A DNA stretch of 64,000 nt from Thermohalobaculum sp039030715 (GCA_039030715.1 JBCCDU010000006.1:19596-83595); one strand, 5' to 3'. Positions 7,029 to 16,377 are shown, counted from the first letter of the stretch. Notes: generated from the letters alone by a model not told the origin. Made by a program: numbers and translations.

Positions 7029-8429
7029 TCAGGCGAGGTCACTTGCAATCTCCTGGATCACGGCCCAAGCGAGGGCGACATCCTGCTCGGTCGTATCCCA
7101 TTGACCGATGGTGAACCGGATCACGAACTGGCCCTCGTGTCGGGTCTGGGTAAGATAAATCCGGCCGTCATCGTTGATCGCCTGGACCAGATGGGCGTTC
7201 AGAGCGTCCGTATCGGCACCATCGCGCAGATAGCGGAACGTGAACAGGGCGAACATCGGCGGGGTGGTGACTTCGAAATCCGGGTGGGCGTCGACCTCTT
7301 TGGCCAGATCCCGTGTCCAGCGGATGTGACTGCCGATCCGCTCGCGCAGCCCCGACAGGCCATAGGCCCGCAGCACGAACCAGAGCTTCAGCGCCCGAAA
7401 CCGACGGCCGAGTTGCGGCGTCCATTCGGAGAAATTGACAATCTGCTCGTGCCCAGCCGTATGCAGGTAATCCGGGCGCATCGCCAGAGTGCGGATCTGC
7501 TCGGCCGGATCGGCGAGGAACTGGACCGAACAGTCGAATTGCACGCCCAGCCATTTATGCGGGTTGATGACGATTGAGTCCGCTGCATTGATCCCGGCCC
7601 AGTGATGGCGCTCCTCTGGACAGATCATCGCAGCGCCCGCCCAGGCGGCGTCCACATGGGCCATCAAGCCATGACGTTTCGCGATCTCGATGACCGGGCC
7701 GACGGGATCGGACGCGCCGATGCCAGTGCCGCCGACACAGATAACCACGCCCGCCGGGATGAGGCCCGCAGTCAGATCCGCCTCGATCGCTGTCTCCAAA
7801 GCGTCCGGGCGCATCGCCCAAAGGTCATCAACCGGGATCTTCACCAGGTTGTCCTGTCCGATCCCCGCCATGCGCACGGCTTTATCGACCGAGGAATGGG
7901 TCTGTGCCGAGGCATAGATCCGCATCTGACCCGTCACGCCGCTGCGGTTGGCCTGCCCGGCGCTGGCGCGCTCTCGCATCGTTAAAATCGCCGAAAATGT
8001 CGCCATCGAGGCCGTGTCATGGGTGACCCCACTGAAATGGTCCGCGAGTCCGAAGGCTTGACGCAACCAATCGATCATCCGCGCTTCCATCTCGGTCGCC
8101 ACCGGCGAGGTCTGCCAGAGAAGCGGATTGACCGCCATCGCTGTCGTCAGATGCTCAGCCACCATGGAAGCCGGGGACGCGTTGGACGGGAAATAGGCGA
8201 AGAAACGCGGATGCTGCCAATGCGTGAGACCCGGCGGGACGATCCGTTCGAAGTCGGCCCAGATATCCTCCATCGGCTCGGGCTGTTCCGGCGGCGCATC
8301 CGCCAGAAGATCCGCGATCTGTCCCGGAACCACCTGCGCCCGAACCGGTTTATCGCGCAAGCCCGCGAGATAATCCGCACCCCAGCGCATCGCCCGTTCA
8401 GCCCAACTCGGATAATCTCTGCGATCCAT
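7029..8429 (-). CDS. PLP-dependent aromatic-L-amino-acid decarboxylase family protein
   Basis: A 466-residue group II decarboxylase. The PLP lysine is Lys292 in NPHKW, the pyridine-ring aspartate is Asp260 in HVDAAW, and the N-terminal HPRFFAYFPS motif is typical of aromatic amino acid and tyrosine decarboxylases. Length matches the family (about 470-480). Substrate cannot be assigned from sequence. It starts 3 bp after the LysE-type gene stops, so it is in one operon with an amino-acid exporter, suggesting coordinated handling of an amino acid or its amine. Cytoplasmic enzyme; no unusual features seen. Confidence 0.87.
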   Translation of the reverse strand: MDRRDYPSWAERAMRWGADYLAGLRDKPVRAQVVPGQIADLLADAPPEQPEPMEDIWADFERIVPPGLTHWQHPRFFAYFPSNASPASMVAEHLTTAMAVNPLLWQTSPVATEMEARMIDWLRQAFGLADHFSGVTHDTASMATFSAILTMRERASAGQANRSGVTGQMRIYASAQTHSSVDKAVRMAGIGQDNLVKIPVDDLWAMRPDALETAIEADLTAGLIPAGVVICVGGTGIGASDPVGPVIEIAKRHGLMAHVDAAWAGAAMICPEERHHWAGINAADSIVINPHKWLGVQFDCSVQFLADPAEQIRTLAMRPDYLHTAGHEQIVNFSEWTPQLGRRFRALKLWFVLRAYGLSGLRERIGSHIRWTRDLAKEVDAHPDFEVTTPPMFALFTFRYLRDGADTDALNAHLVQAINDDGRIYLTQTRHEGQFVIRFTIGQWDTTEQDVALAWAVIQEIASDLA

Positions 8430-8432
8430 CGG

Positions 8433-9029
8433 TCACTCCGCCAATAGCTTCAGACCAAATCCGGCGAAGATCGCACCGGTCACGCGCATCACAACCATAC
8501 GCATGCGGCGATAGAGGCTGACCAGCGCTTGGGTCGATCCCACCACCGCCACGATCCCGTACCAAAGCGTCGAGATCAAGCAGACCAGCAGGATCGCGGC
8601 AAGCGAGGTGAGCACCGGCGCATCGGGCGGCAGGGCCACCGCGAAGATCGACGCCGCAAAAGCGGCGGTTTTGGGATTCGCCAGATTGGTCGCGAGGCCG
8701 AATAGAAAGGCCCGGCTGGTTGGCAACTGCTGCACAGCGTCGGTCGCTACCGCCTTCCGCCAAAGCATGATGCCAACCCAGATCAAATAGCACGCACCCA
8801 CCATGCGAATGACAACCGCAGTAGCAGGAAACGCCGCAAAAAGCGCCTTGAGCCCGAAGAAACCCGCAACAGCCCAGAGCGCGGTTCCGATCACCGTTCC
8901 CAGCGCGCAGGCCAACGCGGCGCGGCGCCCCCGCCCGGCGGCGATCTGCATCACCGCGAAGAAGTTCGGTCCGGGCGTCGCCGCTGCCAAAAACCAGAAA
9001 ATCGCCAGGGTCGCGAAAGCCTCGATCAT
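8433..9029 (-). CDS. LysE family amino-acid exporter
   Basis: A 198-residue integral membrane protein with about six hydrophobic segments and the N-terminal family signature TPGPNFFAVMQIAAGRGRR. The internal motif NLANPKTAAFAASIF is also typical of LysE/RhtB transporters, which export amino acids and derivatives using the proton gradient. Start 9029 is chosen because it gives the usual short N-terminus before the first membrane segment. It lies downstream of the first dehydrogenase, from which a cloverleaf-like repeat separates it, and immediately upstream of the PLP decarboxylase. A likely role is to relieve build-up of glycine or another product of betaine breakdown. Confidence 0.88.
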   Translation of the reverse strand: MIEAFATLAIFWFLAAATPGPNFFAVMQIAAGRGRRAALACALGTVIGTALWAVAGFFGLKALFAAFPATAVVIRMVGACYLIWVGIMLWRKAVATDAVQQLPTSRAFLFGLATNLANPKTAAFAASIFAVALPPDAPVLTSLAAILLVCLISTLWYGIVAVVGSTQALVSLYRRMRMVVMRVTGAIFAGFGLKLLAE

Positions 9030-9098
9030 ATGGCCATGCCTAGCGCTCCTTGCCCTGCGGCGCCAGCCACATTGCGCAAATGCCGGTGCGACGCGCCA

Positions 9099-9166
9099 GC
9101 GGTCATGTCCGTGCTTGCACGGGCCGGCGGGCACCCGCCGCTGCGCGCCTTCGCGCAGATGACCGC
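9099..9166. repeat. 68-bp cloverleaf-like repeat, copy 1
   Basis: Outer stem GCGGTCAT (9099-9106) / ATGACCGC (9159-9166) encloses three directly abutting hairpins: GTCCGTGC-TT-GCACGGGC (9107-9124, one G-T pair), CGGCGGG-CA-CCCGCCG (9125-9140) and CTGCGCG-CCTT-CGCGCAG (9141-9158). No base is left unassigned. It begins 17 nt after the stop of the dehydrogenase gene on the minus strand. Confidence 0.85.
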
Positions 9167-9182
9167 GACGTTGCCAAATGCG

Positions 9183-11627
9183 CTACACCTTCACGCGCTC
9201 CGATTTCGGATCATACATCGGCTTCAGGCTCGCCTCTGCAGCGACACGCGTCCCCGCGATCTCGATCTCGTAAGTCGAGGCCAGCATCTCCGCCGGCTTC
9301 TCCCCCTGCCCGGGCACATAGCCAAGGCCGATCGCAGCCCCCAGATGGTGCCCGTAATTGCCCGAACTCAGATACCCGACCATCTCGCCATCGCGCCAGA
9401 TCGGCTCGTTGTGATAGAGCATCGGCCCCGCATCGGTCAGCTTGAACTGCATCAGGCGACGCGACAAACCAGCCTCTTTCTTGGCCAGCACGGCCTCGCG
9501 GCCGACGAAGTCAGGCTTGTCAGTCTTAACCGCAAAGCCCAGGCCGGCTTCCAGCACATGATCCTCATCGGTGATGTCATGGCCGAAATGACGAAAGCCC
9601 TTTTCGATCCGGCAGGTATCCATCATGTGCATGCCGCAAAGCTTCAGCCCGTGATCCTCGCCAGCCTCGGCCAGTGTCTCGAAGACATGCGCCGCCTGAT
9701 CGGTCGGCATATAGATCTCCCAGCCGAGCTCGCCGACATAGGTGACGCGATGCGCCCTGGCCATTCCCATGCCGATCTCGATCTCATGCGCCCAACCGAA
9801 GGGATGGGTGGCGTTGGTCCAGTCATGCGGGCTGACAGCGGCTAGCAGATCGCGGGATTTGGGGCCCATCACGGCAAGGCACCCTTCGGCAGCGGTGACA
9901 TCGGTGAAGACTACGCGGGCGTCGCCTGCATGACGCTTCAGCCAGCTCAGATCGCGCACGGCCGTAGCGGCGGGGGTCACGATTAGATAAGCATCCTCCG
10001 CCAGCCGGGTCACGGTTACATCTGCCTCGATCCCGCCGCGGGCGTTCAGGAACTGGGTGTAGACGATCTTGCCCACCGACACCGACATGTCGCCACCGCA
10101 GATGCGGTTGAGCGCCGCCTCGGCCTCCGGCCCCTCGGCCCGGATCTTGCCGAAACTGGTCATGTCATAAATGCCGACGCCGGTGCGGATCGCTTCATGC
10201 TCCTCAGCCGCGTTCTCGAACCAGTTCTGGCGGCCCCAGGAATAGTCGTATTCCGGCGTCTGCCCATTGCGGGCGAACCAGTTGGGCCGTTCCCATCCTG
10301 CCGTCTCGCCAAAGCATGCGCCCCGTGCCTTCATATGCTCGTGGAACGGGCTGCGACGCACACCGCGAGAGGTGGCATATTGCCGGTAGGGCCAGTGATC
10401 GGCATAGAGCAGCCCCAGTGTTTCGCTCACCCGCTCGCGCAGATAGGTTTTGTTGTTCTGAAAGGGTTGCACGCGCCGGATATCCACATCCCAGAGGTCG
10501 AATGGCGGCTCACCCCGGTCAATCCACTGGCTAAGCGCATGGCCCGCCCCGCCCGAGGAGACGATCCCGATCGAGTTATACCCGGCGGCCACCCAGAACC
10601 CTTCCAGATTTGGCGCCTGACCCAGATAGTAGCGGTCATCCGGGGTGAAACTCTCTGGCCCGTTGAAAAACGTATGGATCCCTGCCTCGGCCAGCATCGG
10701 CACCCGGTTGATGGCCTGCTCCAAAATCGGCTCGAAGTGGTCGAAGTCCTCGGGCAACTGGTCGAACTCGAAATTTTCGGGAATGCCATTGGTGGCCCAC
10801 GGCTTTGCCACCGGTTCGAATGCCCCCAGCAGCATCTTGCCTGCGTCTTCCTTGTAATAGGCGCATTCATCCGGAACGCGCAGCACGGGAAGTTGTTTCA
10901 GTCCCTCGACCGCCTCCGTGACGATATAGAAGTGCTCGCAGGCGTGGAGCGGAACCGGGACGCCCGCCATCAGCCCCACATCGCGCGCCCACATGCCCCC
11001 GCAATTGATCACCACATCGGCGCTGATCGTGCCGGTGTCGCCGCCCTTTTCCCATGCGACGCCGGTAACCTTGCCCCGGTCCTGATGGATTGCCGTGACC
11101 TTCACACCCTCGACGATCTTGGCGCCGTTCTGCCGGGCGCCCTTGGCCAGCGCCAGCGCGATATTGGCCGGATCTGCCTGACCATCGGCGGGCAGATGCA
11201 CAGCACTCACCACATCCGCAACATTCAGATGCGGGTAGAGGTTTTTGACCTCGCTGGGGGAGACTTCCTCCGCCTCCACCCCGAAGGCCCGGGCGAGCGA
11301 GGCCTGGCGCAGGATCTCCTCGCGCCGCGCCTCGGTCAGGGCGACAGTCAGCGAGCCGTTCTGCTTCATGCCCGTGGCCACGCCCGTTTCGGCCTCGAGC
11401 TGCACGTAGAGCTCCGCTGAATACTTCGCCAGCCGCGTCATGTTCTGATTGGGCCGCAACTGCCCGATCAGCCCCGCCGCATGCCAGGTGGTGCCGCAGG
11501 TGAGCTGCTTGCGCTCCAGCAATACCACCTCGTCCCAACCGAGCTTCGCCAGGTGATAAGCCACCGAACAGCCAGAAACCCCGCCGCCAATAATGATTGC
11601 CCGCGCCTTGGTGGGTAACCCTGTCAT
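9183..11627 (-). CDS. Dimethylglycine/sarcosine dehydrogenase-like flavoprotein 1
   Basis: An 814-residue two-domain oxidase/dehydrogenase. The N-terminal DAO-type FAD domain has IIIGGGVSGCSVAYHLAKLG, and CGTTWHAAG, where the histidine in the family binds FAD covalently. The C-terminal half (about residues 430-814) is a GcvT-like folate-binding domain with a central linker. Such enzymes demethylate dimethylglycine or sarcosine, passing the methyl group as formaldehyde equivalents to tetrahydrofolate. ATG 11627 has a GGAGAG ribosome-binding site. A paralogue lies at 13308-15740 in the same cluster. Which of the two prefers dimethylglycine or sarcosine cannot be told. Confidence 0.88.
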   Translation of the reverse strand: MTGLPTKARAIIIGGGVSGCSVAYHLAKLGWDEVVLLERKQLTCGTTWHAAGLIGQLRPNQNMTRLAKYSAELYVQLEAETGVATGMKQNGSLTVALTEARREEILRQASLARAFGVEAEEVSPSEVKNLYPHLNVADVVSAVHLPADGQADPANIALALAKGARQNGAKIVEGVKVTAIHQDRGKVTGVAWEKGGDTGTISADVVINCGGMWARDVGLMAGVPVPLHACEHFYIVTEAVEGLKQLPVLRVPDECAYYKEDAGKMLLGAFEPVAKPWATNGIPENFEFDQLPEDFDHFEPILEQAINRVPMLAEAGIHTFFNGPESFTPDDRYYLGQAPNLEGFWVAAGYNSIGIVSSGGAGHALSQWIDRGEPPFDLWDVDIRRVQPFQNNKTYLRERVSETLGLLYADHWPYRQYATSRGVRRSPFHEHMKARGACFGETAGWERPNWFARNGQTPEYDYSWGRQNWFENAAEEHEAIRTGVGIYDMTSFGKIRAEGPEAEAALNRICGGDMSVSVGKIVYTQFLNARGGIEADVTVTRLAEDAYLIVTPAATAVRDLSWLKRHAGDARVVFTDVTAAEGCLAVMGPKSRDLLAAVSPHDWTNATHPFGWAHEIEIGMGMARAHRVTYVGELGWEIYMPTDQAAHVFETLAEAGEDHGLKLCGMHMMDTCRIEKGFRHFGHDITDEDHVLEAGLGFAVKTDKPDFVGREAVLAKKEAGLSRRLMQFKLTDAGPMLYHNEPIWRDGEMVGYLSSGNYGHHLGAAIGLGYVPGQGEKPAEMLASTYEIEIAGTRVAAEASLKPMYDPKSERVKV

Positions 11628-11680
11628 CTCGCGCTCTCCAACATTTCGATTGATCCCAGTGTTGCGGAGCGGGGGCCGAT

Positions 11681-11758
11681 CCGGCCATCTGCGCGGTCAT
11701 CCCGCGCAGGCGAGGGGGCTCGCCCCCCCCCGAGCAGTCCCGCAAGGGACATTGCCGG
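11681..11758. repeat. Cloverleaf-like repeat, diverged copy 3
   Basis: Outer arms CCGGCCAT (11681-11688) and ATTGCCGG (11751-11758) pair with one mismatch. Inside are CTGCGCGG/CCGCGCAG (11689-11709), GCGAG/CTCGC (11710-11723) followed by a run of nine Cs, and GTCCC-GCAA-GGGAC (11737-11750). Read on the opposite strand, arm order and the CTGCGCG arm match copy 1. At 78 bp it is longer than copies 1 and 2, mostly by the C-run. Confidence 0.65.
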
Positions 11759-11783
11759 TTTGGCCCCCTCTCTGCGCGCTACA

Positions 11784-12254
11784 TCAACCACCCAGCACCT
11801 CTGCCTGCATCGCCGTAAACCGCTCCAAATATGCCCGGCGCAGCTCTGCTTCCTCGGCACCCACATCATATGCTGGGGTCGTCAGCGGCTTTACGCTCGC
11901 CAGTTCGATCCTCACAAAGCCCTTGATCAGCTTGGCGAGATCCTCTCCAAACAGTTCCGTCCAGCGGGGTATCAGGTCTGCGAAGGTCTCAGTCTTCGGC
12001 CCGTCATAGCGGGCTTCGCCGCGAAACCGCGCCCCCTTGCGGGCGAAGACATCGACCATATTGACCTCGACCCGCGCGTCATAAGCCAGGTTGTGCTTGG
12101 TTTGGGGCGAGCGAATCTCGGCAAAGACCAGCGTCGTCGTGTCCAGCGCCTGGAACGTGCCCTTGGGCGAGACATTCGGCCCCTCCGGCCCGATCGTCGC
12201 GATATGGCCAAGCCGCCACTCATCGACGAAGCGCATGATCTCCGGCGTCATCAT
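11784..12254 (-). CDS. Pyridoxamine 5'-phosphate oxidase-fold protein
   Basis: A 156-residue PPOX-type split-barrel protein. Diagnostic strings are IATIGPEGPNVSPKGTF near residue 22 and TTTLVFAEIRSPQTKHNL near residue 44. Members of this fold bind FMN, F420 or haem and act on small molecules; this one is too short and divergent to be PdxH itself. ATG 12254 overlaps the stop of the upstream homocysteine methyltransferase gene (ATGA), which settles the start and shows the two are cotranscribed. Sitting between a methyltransferase and a flavin dehydrogenase, it could be an accessory flavin reductase, but that is inference from position. Confidence 0.78.
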   Translation of the reverse strand: MMTPEIMRFVDEWRLGHIATIGPEGPNVSPKGTFQALDTTTLVFAEIRSPQTKHNLAYDARVEVNMVDVFARKGARFRGEARYDGPKTETFADLIPRWTELFGEDLAKLIKGFVRIELASVKPLTTPAYDVGAEEAELRRAYLERFTAMQAEVLGG

Positions 12255-13159
12255 TCGGGCATTCCAACGATCTCGTGGCCCGCAGCCGTCAGCCGCTCGG
12301 CAAGCGTTGCGATATGCGCAGGGCCGACCTCGCAGCACCCACCAAGGATCGTGGCACCGCCATCGACCCAGCCAAGCGCGAAGTCCGCGTAAGGATCAGG
12401 GCCCAGATCCTCCCGTGCGGTCAGCGCATCGACAGTCCCGCCGGGCTGCAACGGCGCCACGGAAACAAACCCATTGGCATAGGCTCCAACGGGACCATTC
12501 AGTGCCGCTAATTCCGGCAGAGCGGCATCCACGCTCTCCGGATGGCAGCAATTTACCAGATGGGCGGCAACCGGCAAATGTGCGATTGCGGCAGCCGCCT
12601 CCGCGATGCGTTCACCGGAGCGCAGATGGGCGTCGCCGCCATCCTTCAAGGTCCACGCCACCCAGATCGGTTTGCCACTTTCGGCAGCCGCCGTGACCGC
12701 GGCGAATGCTTCGGCCGCATTCGGCATGGTCTCCGCCAGGAAGACATCCACATGCGGTGCCTGAGCCGCGACGATCCGGCGGTACTCGGCCAGGGCAACC
12801 TCCGGCTCCGGCGTCATGTCCGGTCGGTAAGAGCCGATCAAAGGTGGCAGGCATCCAGCCAAAGTGACATCGCTACGCGAGCCTCGCGCTTCCGCTGCCA
12901 GAGCGCAGGCGGTATTCTGCAGCTCGTCGAATGACTCCGCCTCCCCGTCGCGCGCGAGCCTCGGGCCCGTCATCGCATAGGCATTTACGGTCAGGACGCG
13001 GGCACCGGCCTCTAGATAGTCGCGATGGACCTCGCGCACGATCTCGGGTTCGTGCCGCATCACCTGAGTGGACCAGAGCGGATGAACCGGATGTTTCGAA
13101 CGGGCAATGAGCTCCTGCCCCATCCCGCCATCCATCAAGACGATCTTCATGCGTGGCAT
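12251..13159 (-). CDS. Homocysteine S-methyltransferase family protein (BHMT/MmuM-like)
   Basis: A 302-residue barrel enzyme with an early LMDGGMGQEL motif and the zinc cysteines in VNCCHPE (about residue 213) and GGCCEVGP (near residue 280), the three-Cys site shared by betaine- and S-methylmethionine-homocysteine methyltransferases. Expected reaction: zinc-activated homocysteine takes a methyl group from a donor such as glycine betaine or DMSP-like sulfonium, giving methionine. Next to two dimethylglycine-type dehydrogenases, glycine betaine to dimethylglycine is the natural first step. An alternative in-frame ATG lies 9 nt inside. Donor specificity is unproven. Confidence 0.85.
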   Translation of the reverse strand: MPRMKIVLMDGGMGQELIARSKHPVHPLWSTQVMRHEPEIVREVHRDYLEAGARVLTVNAYAMTGPRLARDGEAESFDELQNTACALAAEARGSRSDVTLAGCLPPLIGSYRPDMTPEPEVALAEYRRIVAAQAPHVDVFLAETMPNAAEAFAAVTAAAESGKPIWVAWTLKDGGDAHLRSGERIAEAAAAIAHLPVAAHLVNCCHPESVDAALPELAALNGPVGAYANGFVSVAPLQPGGTVDALTAREDLGPDPYADFALGWVDGGATILGGCCEVGPAHIATLAERLTAAGHEIVGMPE

Positions 13160-13197
13160 TCCCTGCAGCAGGTGCTTAGGGTCGAGCGATGCGCAAA

Positions 13198-13265
13198 GCG
13201 GCCATATGCGGGCAAGCCCGCATCAGCAGGGACCCTGCTGGCCCGTGTTCCACGGGCATGGCCGC
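13198..13265. repeat. 68-bp cloverleaf-like repeat, copy 2
   Basis: Outer stem GCGGCCAT (13198-13205) / ATGGCCGC (13258-13265) encloses three abutting hairpins with perfect arms: ATGCGGGC-AA-GCCCGCAT (13206-13223), CAGCAGG-GAC-CCTGCTG (13224-13240) and GCCCGTG-TTC-CACGGGC (13241-13257). Same total length and layout as copy 1, but the arms differ in sequence. It lies 42 nt past the stop of the second dehydrogenase. Confidence 0.88.
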
Positions 13266-13307
13266 GGGTCGCACGCCGCTCCAGGCTTGGGTCTGCGGGT
13301 ACTTCGA

Positions 13308-15740
13308 TCATGCACGCAGCCTTGCGTTCTCCGGGTCCCACAGCGGCTGATCGGGTTGAACAACCGCCTTCACCCGCTCGCCATAGATCTCCACCTCCAG
13401 CTCCGTTCCAGGCTCGGCACAGTCGGTGCGGATCACACCGAGCGCGACGGAGGCATCCACGCGATAACCCCAGGCGCCCGAAGTCGTCTCGCCCACATGC
13501 TCCTCGCCTTTCCACACATTCGACATGTAGGGCGCGTCGCAGCCATTAGCCTGGACGATCATGGTCGCGAAGCGTTTGGTCACGCCCTGCTGCTTCTCGC
13601 TCATCAGTGCCGCCTTGCCGGGGAAATCCTGCGGTTTGTCGAGCTTCACGAACCGGTCTAGCCCGCCCTGGAACAGCGTGTAGTCGGTCGAGAGATCGCC
13701 CTTCCAAGCCCTGTATCCCTTCTCGATCCGCATCGAGTTGAGCGCGAACATGCCGAAGGGCGTCGCCCCCGCAGCGCGCACGGCGTCATAGATCGCCGGC
13801 ATGTCGGCCATGGTCGCGTGGACCTCCCAGCCCAGTTCACCCGCAAAGCTCACTCGGAACATCCTGCAGGGTTTGCCCGCCACGGTCGCATCCTGGTGGC
13901 TGAGCCATGAGAGCGTCAGATCCGCCTCGGCGATGCCCGCGAAAAGATCACGCGATTTCGGGCCGCAGACGATCAGGGTCGAGAACTCCTCGGTCTGGTC
14001 GGTCAGGCTCACCCCTTCCGGCAAGGTCCGCATAAGCCAGTCGAAATCATGGCTCTGCGCGGGTGCCGCGGTGATCAGGGTGAAGTGATCCTCGCCATGC
14101 CGGATTAAAGACATCTCGGTCATGATCCGCCCGCGGTGGTCAGGGAAATACCCCAGATTCATCCGCCCGGCCTTGGGCAACCCACCCGAGATCTGGCCAC
14201 GCAGCCATTCCGCGGCGCCTTCTCCTTCTAGATTGAACCGGCTGAAGCCGGGAAGGTCGAGCACACCGACACCGTCGCGCACCGCCTCGACTTCTTCCTT
14301 CACCCGCACCGCCCAGGGGCCGTTGCGCTTCCAGGTATGGGTCGCCTCCTCCGAGGTGTCGTCGCCGGGCTTGGCGAACCAATTGGCGCGCTCCCACCCG
14401 TTATAGGCGCCCATCTGACCGCCTTGCTCGACGATCTTCTCATGCACCGGGCTGAGGCGGCGGTCGCGCCCCGCGGGCCATTCGTGATGCGGGAAGTGCA
14501 TCGAATATTCGTGGCCATAGACCTCCATCGCCTTGTCGACGCAATACTGATGGTCGATCCATTTGCCAAAGCGGCGCGGGTCGACCGCCCACATATCCCA
14601 CTCGGTCCCACCATCCACCATCCATTCGGCGAGCACCTTGCCCGCCCCGCCCGCCTGGGCGATCCCGAAGGTGAAGACGCAAGCCTCGAACGCGTTCGGT
14701 ATGCCCGGCATTGGCCCGATCAGGGGCAGCCCGTCGGGGGCATAGGGGATCGGCCCGTTGATGACCTTATAGACCCCGCTTTCGCCGATCAGCGGCACGC
14801 GGGCGATGGCATCCTCGAGATACCACTCCAACCGGTCGAGATCGTCGGCATAAAGCTGGAAGCTGAAATCCTCCGGCATCGGGTCCTCGGGCGTATGCCA
14901 ATGCGCGCGGCAGTTGCGCTCGTATGGGCCGAGATTGAAGCCGTGCTTCTCCTGACGCAGGTAATAGCTCGAGTCGACATCGCGCAGCAGCGGCAGCTTG
15001 CCGCCGGTCTCCTTGGTGCGGCTCACCAGCTCGTCCATCTCGTCGAACAGGATGTACTGGTGGGACATGGTGGCCATCGGCACCTCGCGCCCGAACCAGC
15101 GACCGACCTCCTGCGCGCGATAGCCTGCGGCGTTGACCACGTATTCGCAGCGGATGTCGCCTTTCTCGGTCTGGACCAGCCATTCCTTGCCCTGCCGCTC
15201 GACCCCCGTAACCGCGCAGAAGCGGACGATCTGCTGGCCGAGATCGCGCGCGCCCTTGGCGAAAGCCTGCGTGAGCTGTGCCGGGTCCATGTCGCCATCC
15301 ATGGGATCCCACATTCCGCCTTCGAGGTCATGCGTCTCCATGAACGGATAGCGGTCCTTCAGATCCTGGATCGAGCACATCTCGAGATCCATGCCCTGAT
15401 AGCGGCCCATGCCGACGGCGCGTTCGAACTCCTGCATCCGCTCCTTGGAATGCGCCAGCCGGATGGAGCCAGTGACGTGATAATTCATCGGGTAGTCCAC
15501 CCGCTCGGCCAGCTCGCGGTAAAGCTCGGTCGAGTAGCGCTGCATGTTCATGATCGACCAGGAATTCGAGAAAGTCGGGATGTTCCCCGCCGCATGCCAG
15601 GTCGAGCCGGAAGTCAATTCGTTCTTCTCGACCAGAACACAATCGGTCCAGCCTTTCAGCGCCAGGTGGTAAAGGACCGAGGCGCCGACGGCCCCGCCTC
15701 CGATGATGACGACACGTGCGGTGGTTGGGAGATCAGCCAT
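13308..15740 (-). CDS. Dimethylglycine/sarcosine dehydrogenase-like flavoprotein 2
   Basis: An 810-residue paralogue of the protein at 9183-11627. The dinucleotide site VVIIGGGAVGASVLYHLALKG and GSTWHAAGN (covalent-FAD histidine in the family) mark the FAD domain; a linker and GcvT-like folate-binding half follow, with motifs such as GELGWEVHA and MRIEKGYRAWKGDL. Predicted to oxidise dimethylglycine or sarcosine and hand the C1 unit to tetrahydrofolate. It starts 12 nt after the LysE-type gene. Having two related enzymes in one cluster fits stepwise removal of two methyl groups to glycine. A cloverleaf repeat follows its stop codon. Confidence 0.88.
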   Translation of the reverse strand: MADLPTTARVVIIGGGAVGASVLYHLALKGWTDCVLVEKNELTSGSTWHAAGNIPTFSNSWSIMNMQRYSTELYRELAERVDYPMNYHVTGSIRLAHSKERMQEFERAVGMGRYQGMDLEMCSIQDLKDRYPFMETHDLEGGMWDPMDGDMDPAQLTQAFAKGARDLGQQIVRFCAVTGVERQGKEWLVQTEKGDIRCEYVVNAAGYRAQEVGRWFGREVPMATMSHQYILFDEMDELVSRTKETGGKLPLLRDVDSSYYLRQEKHGFNLGPYERNCRAHWHTPEDPMPEDFSFQLYADDLDRLEWYLEDAIARVPLIGESGVYKVINGPIPYAPDGLPLIGPMPGIPNAFEACVFTFGIAQAGGAGKVLAEWMVDGGTEWDMWAVDPRRFGKWIDHQYCVDKAMEVYGHEYSMHFPHHEWPAGRDRRLSPVHEKIVEQGGQMGAYNGWERANWFAKPGDDTSEEATHTWKRNGPWAVRVKEEVEAVRDGVGVLDLPGFSRFNLEGEGAAEWLRGQISGGLPKAGRMNLGYFPDHRGRIMTEMSLIRHGEDHFTLITAAPAQSHDFDWLMRTLPEGVSLTDQTEEFSTLIVCGPKSRDLFAGIAEADLTLSWLSHQDATVAGKPCRMFRVSFAGELGWEVHATMADMPAIYDAVRAAGATPFGMFALNSMRIEKGYRAWKGDLSTDYTLFQGGLDRFVKLDKPQDFPGKAALMSEKQQGVTKRFATMIVQANGCDAPYMSNVWKGEEHVGETTSGAWGYRVDASVALGVIRTDCAEPGTELEVEIYGERVKAVVQPDQPLWDPENARLRA

Positions 15741-15752
15741 GATGTCCTTCCG

Positions 15753-16376
15753 TTAATTGACTACGATACGGGCGGCCAGGCCGCCGAAGACGAGAGCTGC
15801 GAGCCGGTTAAGCGTGCGTTGAGACCGTCTGAGCCACGCCGAAAAGACGCCTGCCAGGGCGCCGATCGAACCGTCGGTCACAATCCCGCCGGCGCCCAGG
15901 ATGACGCCCAGCCACAGGGTCTGCTGCCAGACCGGCCCGATGGCGGGATCAGTGAATTGCGGCAGGAAAGCCAGAACGAACAGCGCAACCTTCGGGTTCA
16001 GAATATTGGTGACATAGCCGCGGGTAAAGGCGCGGCGCATCCGGGCCGCGCCCTTGACCTCCGACGCCTCGGGCTCGGCCTTCCACATCTTCCAGGCGAG
16101 ATAAAGGAGATAGATTGCACCGATGTAACGCACCGCATCATAGGCTGCCGGATAGGCGAGGATCAGGGCGCCGAGCCCCGCCGCGGTCAAAGCCACATGG
16201 GTCAAAACGCCCATCGAGATACCCGCCGCCGCCGCAACCCCCGCTCGCGGCCCGCCTGCAGCCCCGCTTGCAATGGTGAACATCATATCGGCGCCCGGTG
16301 TGAGATAGAGCACGAAACAGGCGCCCATGAAGGCCACCAGGGTCGTCGTCTCGAAGGCGAACAATGTCTCGATCAT
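15753..16376 (-). CDS. LysE family amino-acid exporter
   Basis: A 207-residue membrane protein with about six hydrophobic stretches, the signature LYLTPGADMMFTIASGAAGG and the internal NILNPKVALFVLAFLPQF found across RhtB/LysE exporters. It sits one base downstream of the XRE-cupin regulator and just upstream of the second dehydrogenase, so the three form an operon. It duplicates the function of the LysE-type gene at 8433-9029; together they bracket the two dehydrogenases. It probably exports glycine or another amino acid produced by the pathway; substrate not readable. Confidence 0.88.
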   Translation of the reverse strand: MIETLFAFETTTLVAFMGACFVLYLTPGADMMFTIASGAAGGPRAGVAAAAGISMGVLTHVALTAAGLGALILAYPAAYDAVRYIGAIYLLYLAWKMWKAEPEASEVKGAARMRRAFTRGYVTNILNPKVALFVLAFLPQFTDPAIGPVWQQTLWLGVILGAGGIVTDGSIGALAGVFSAWLRRSQRTLNRLAALVFGGLAARIVVN

Positions 16377-16377
16377 G

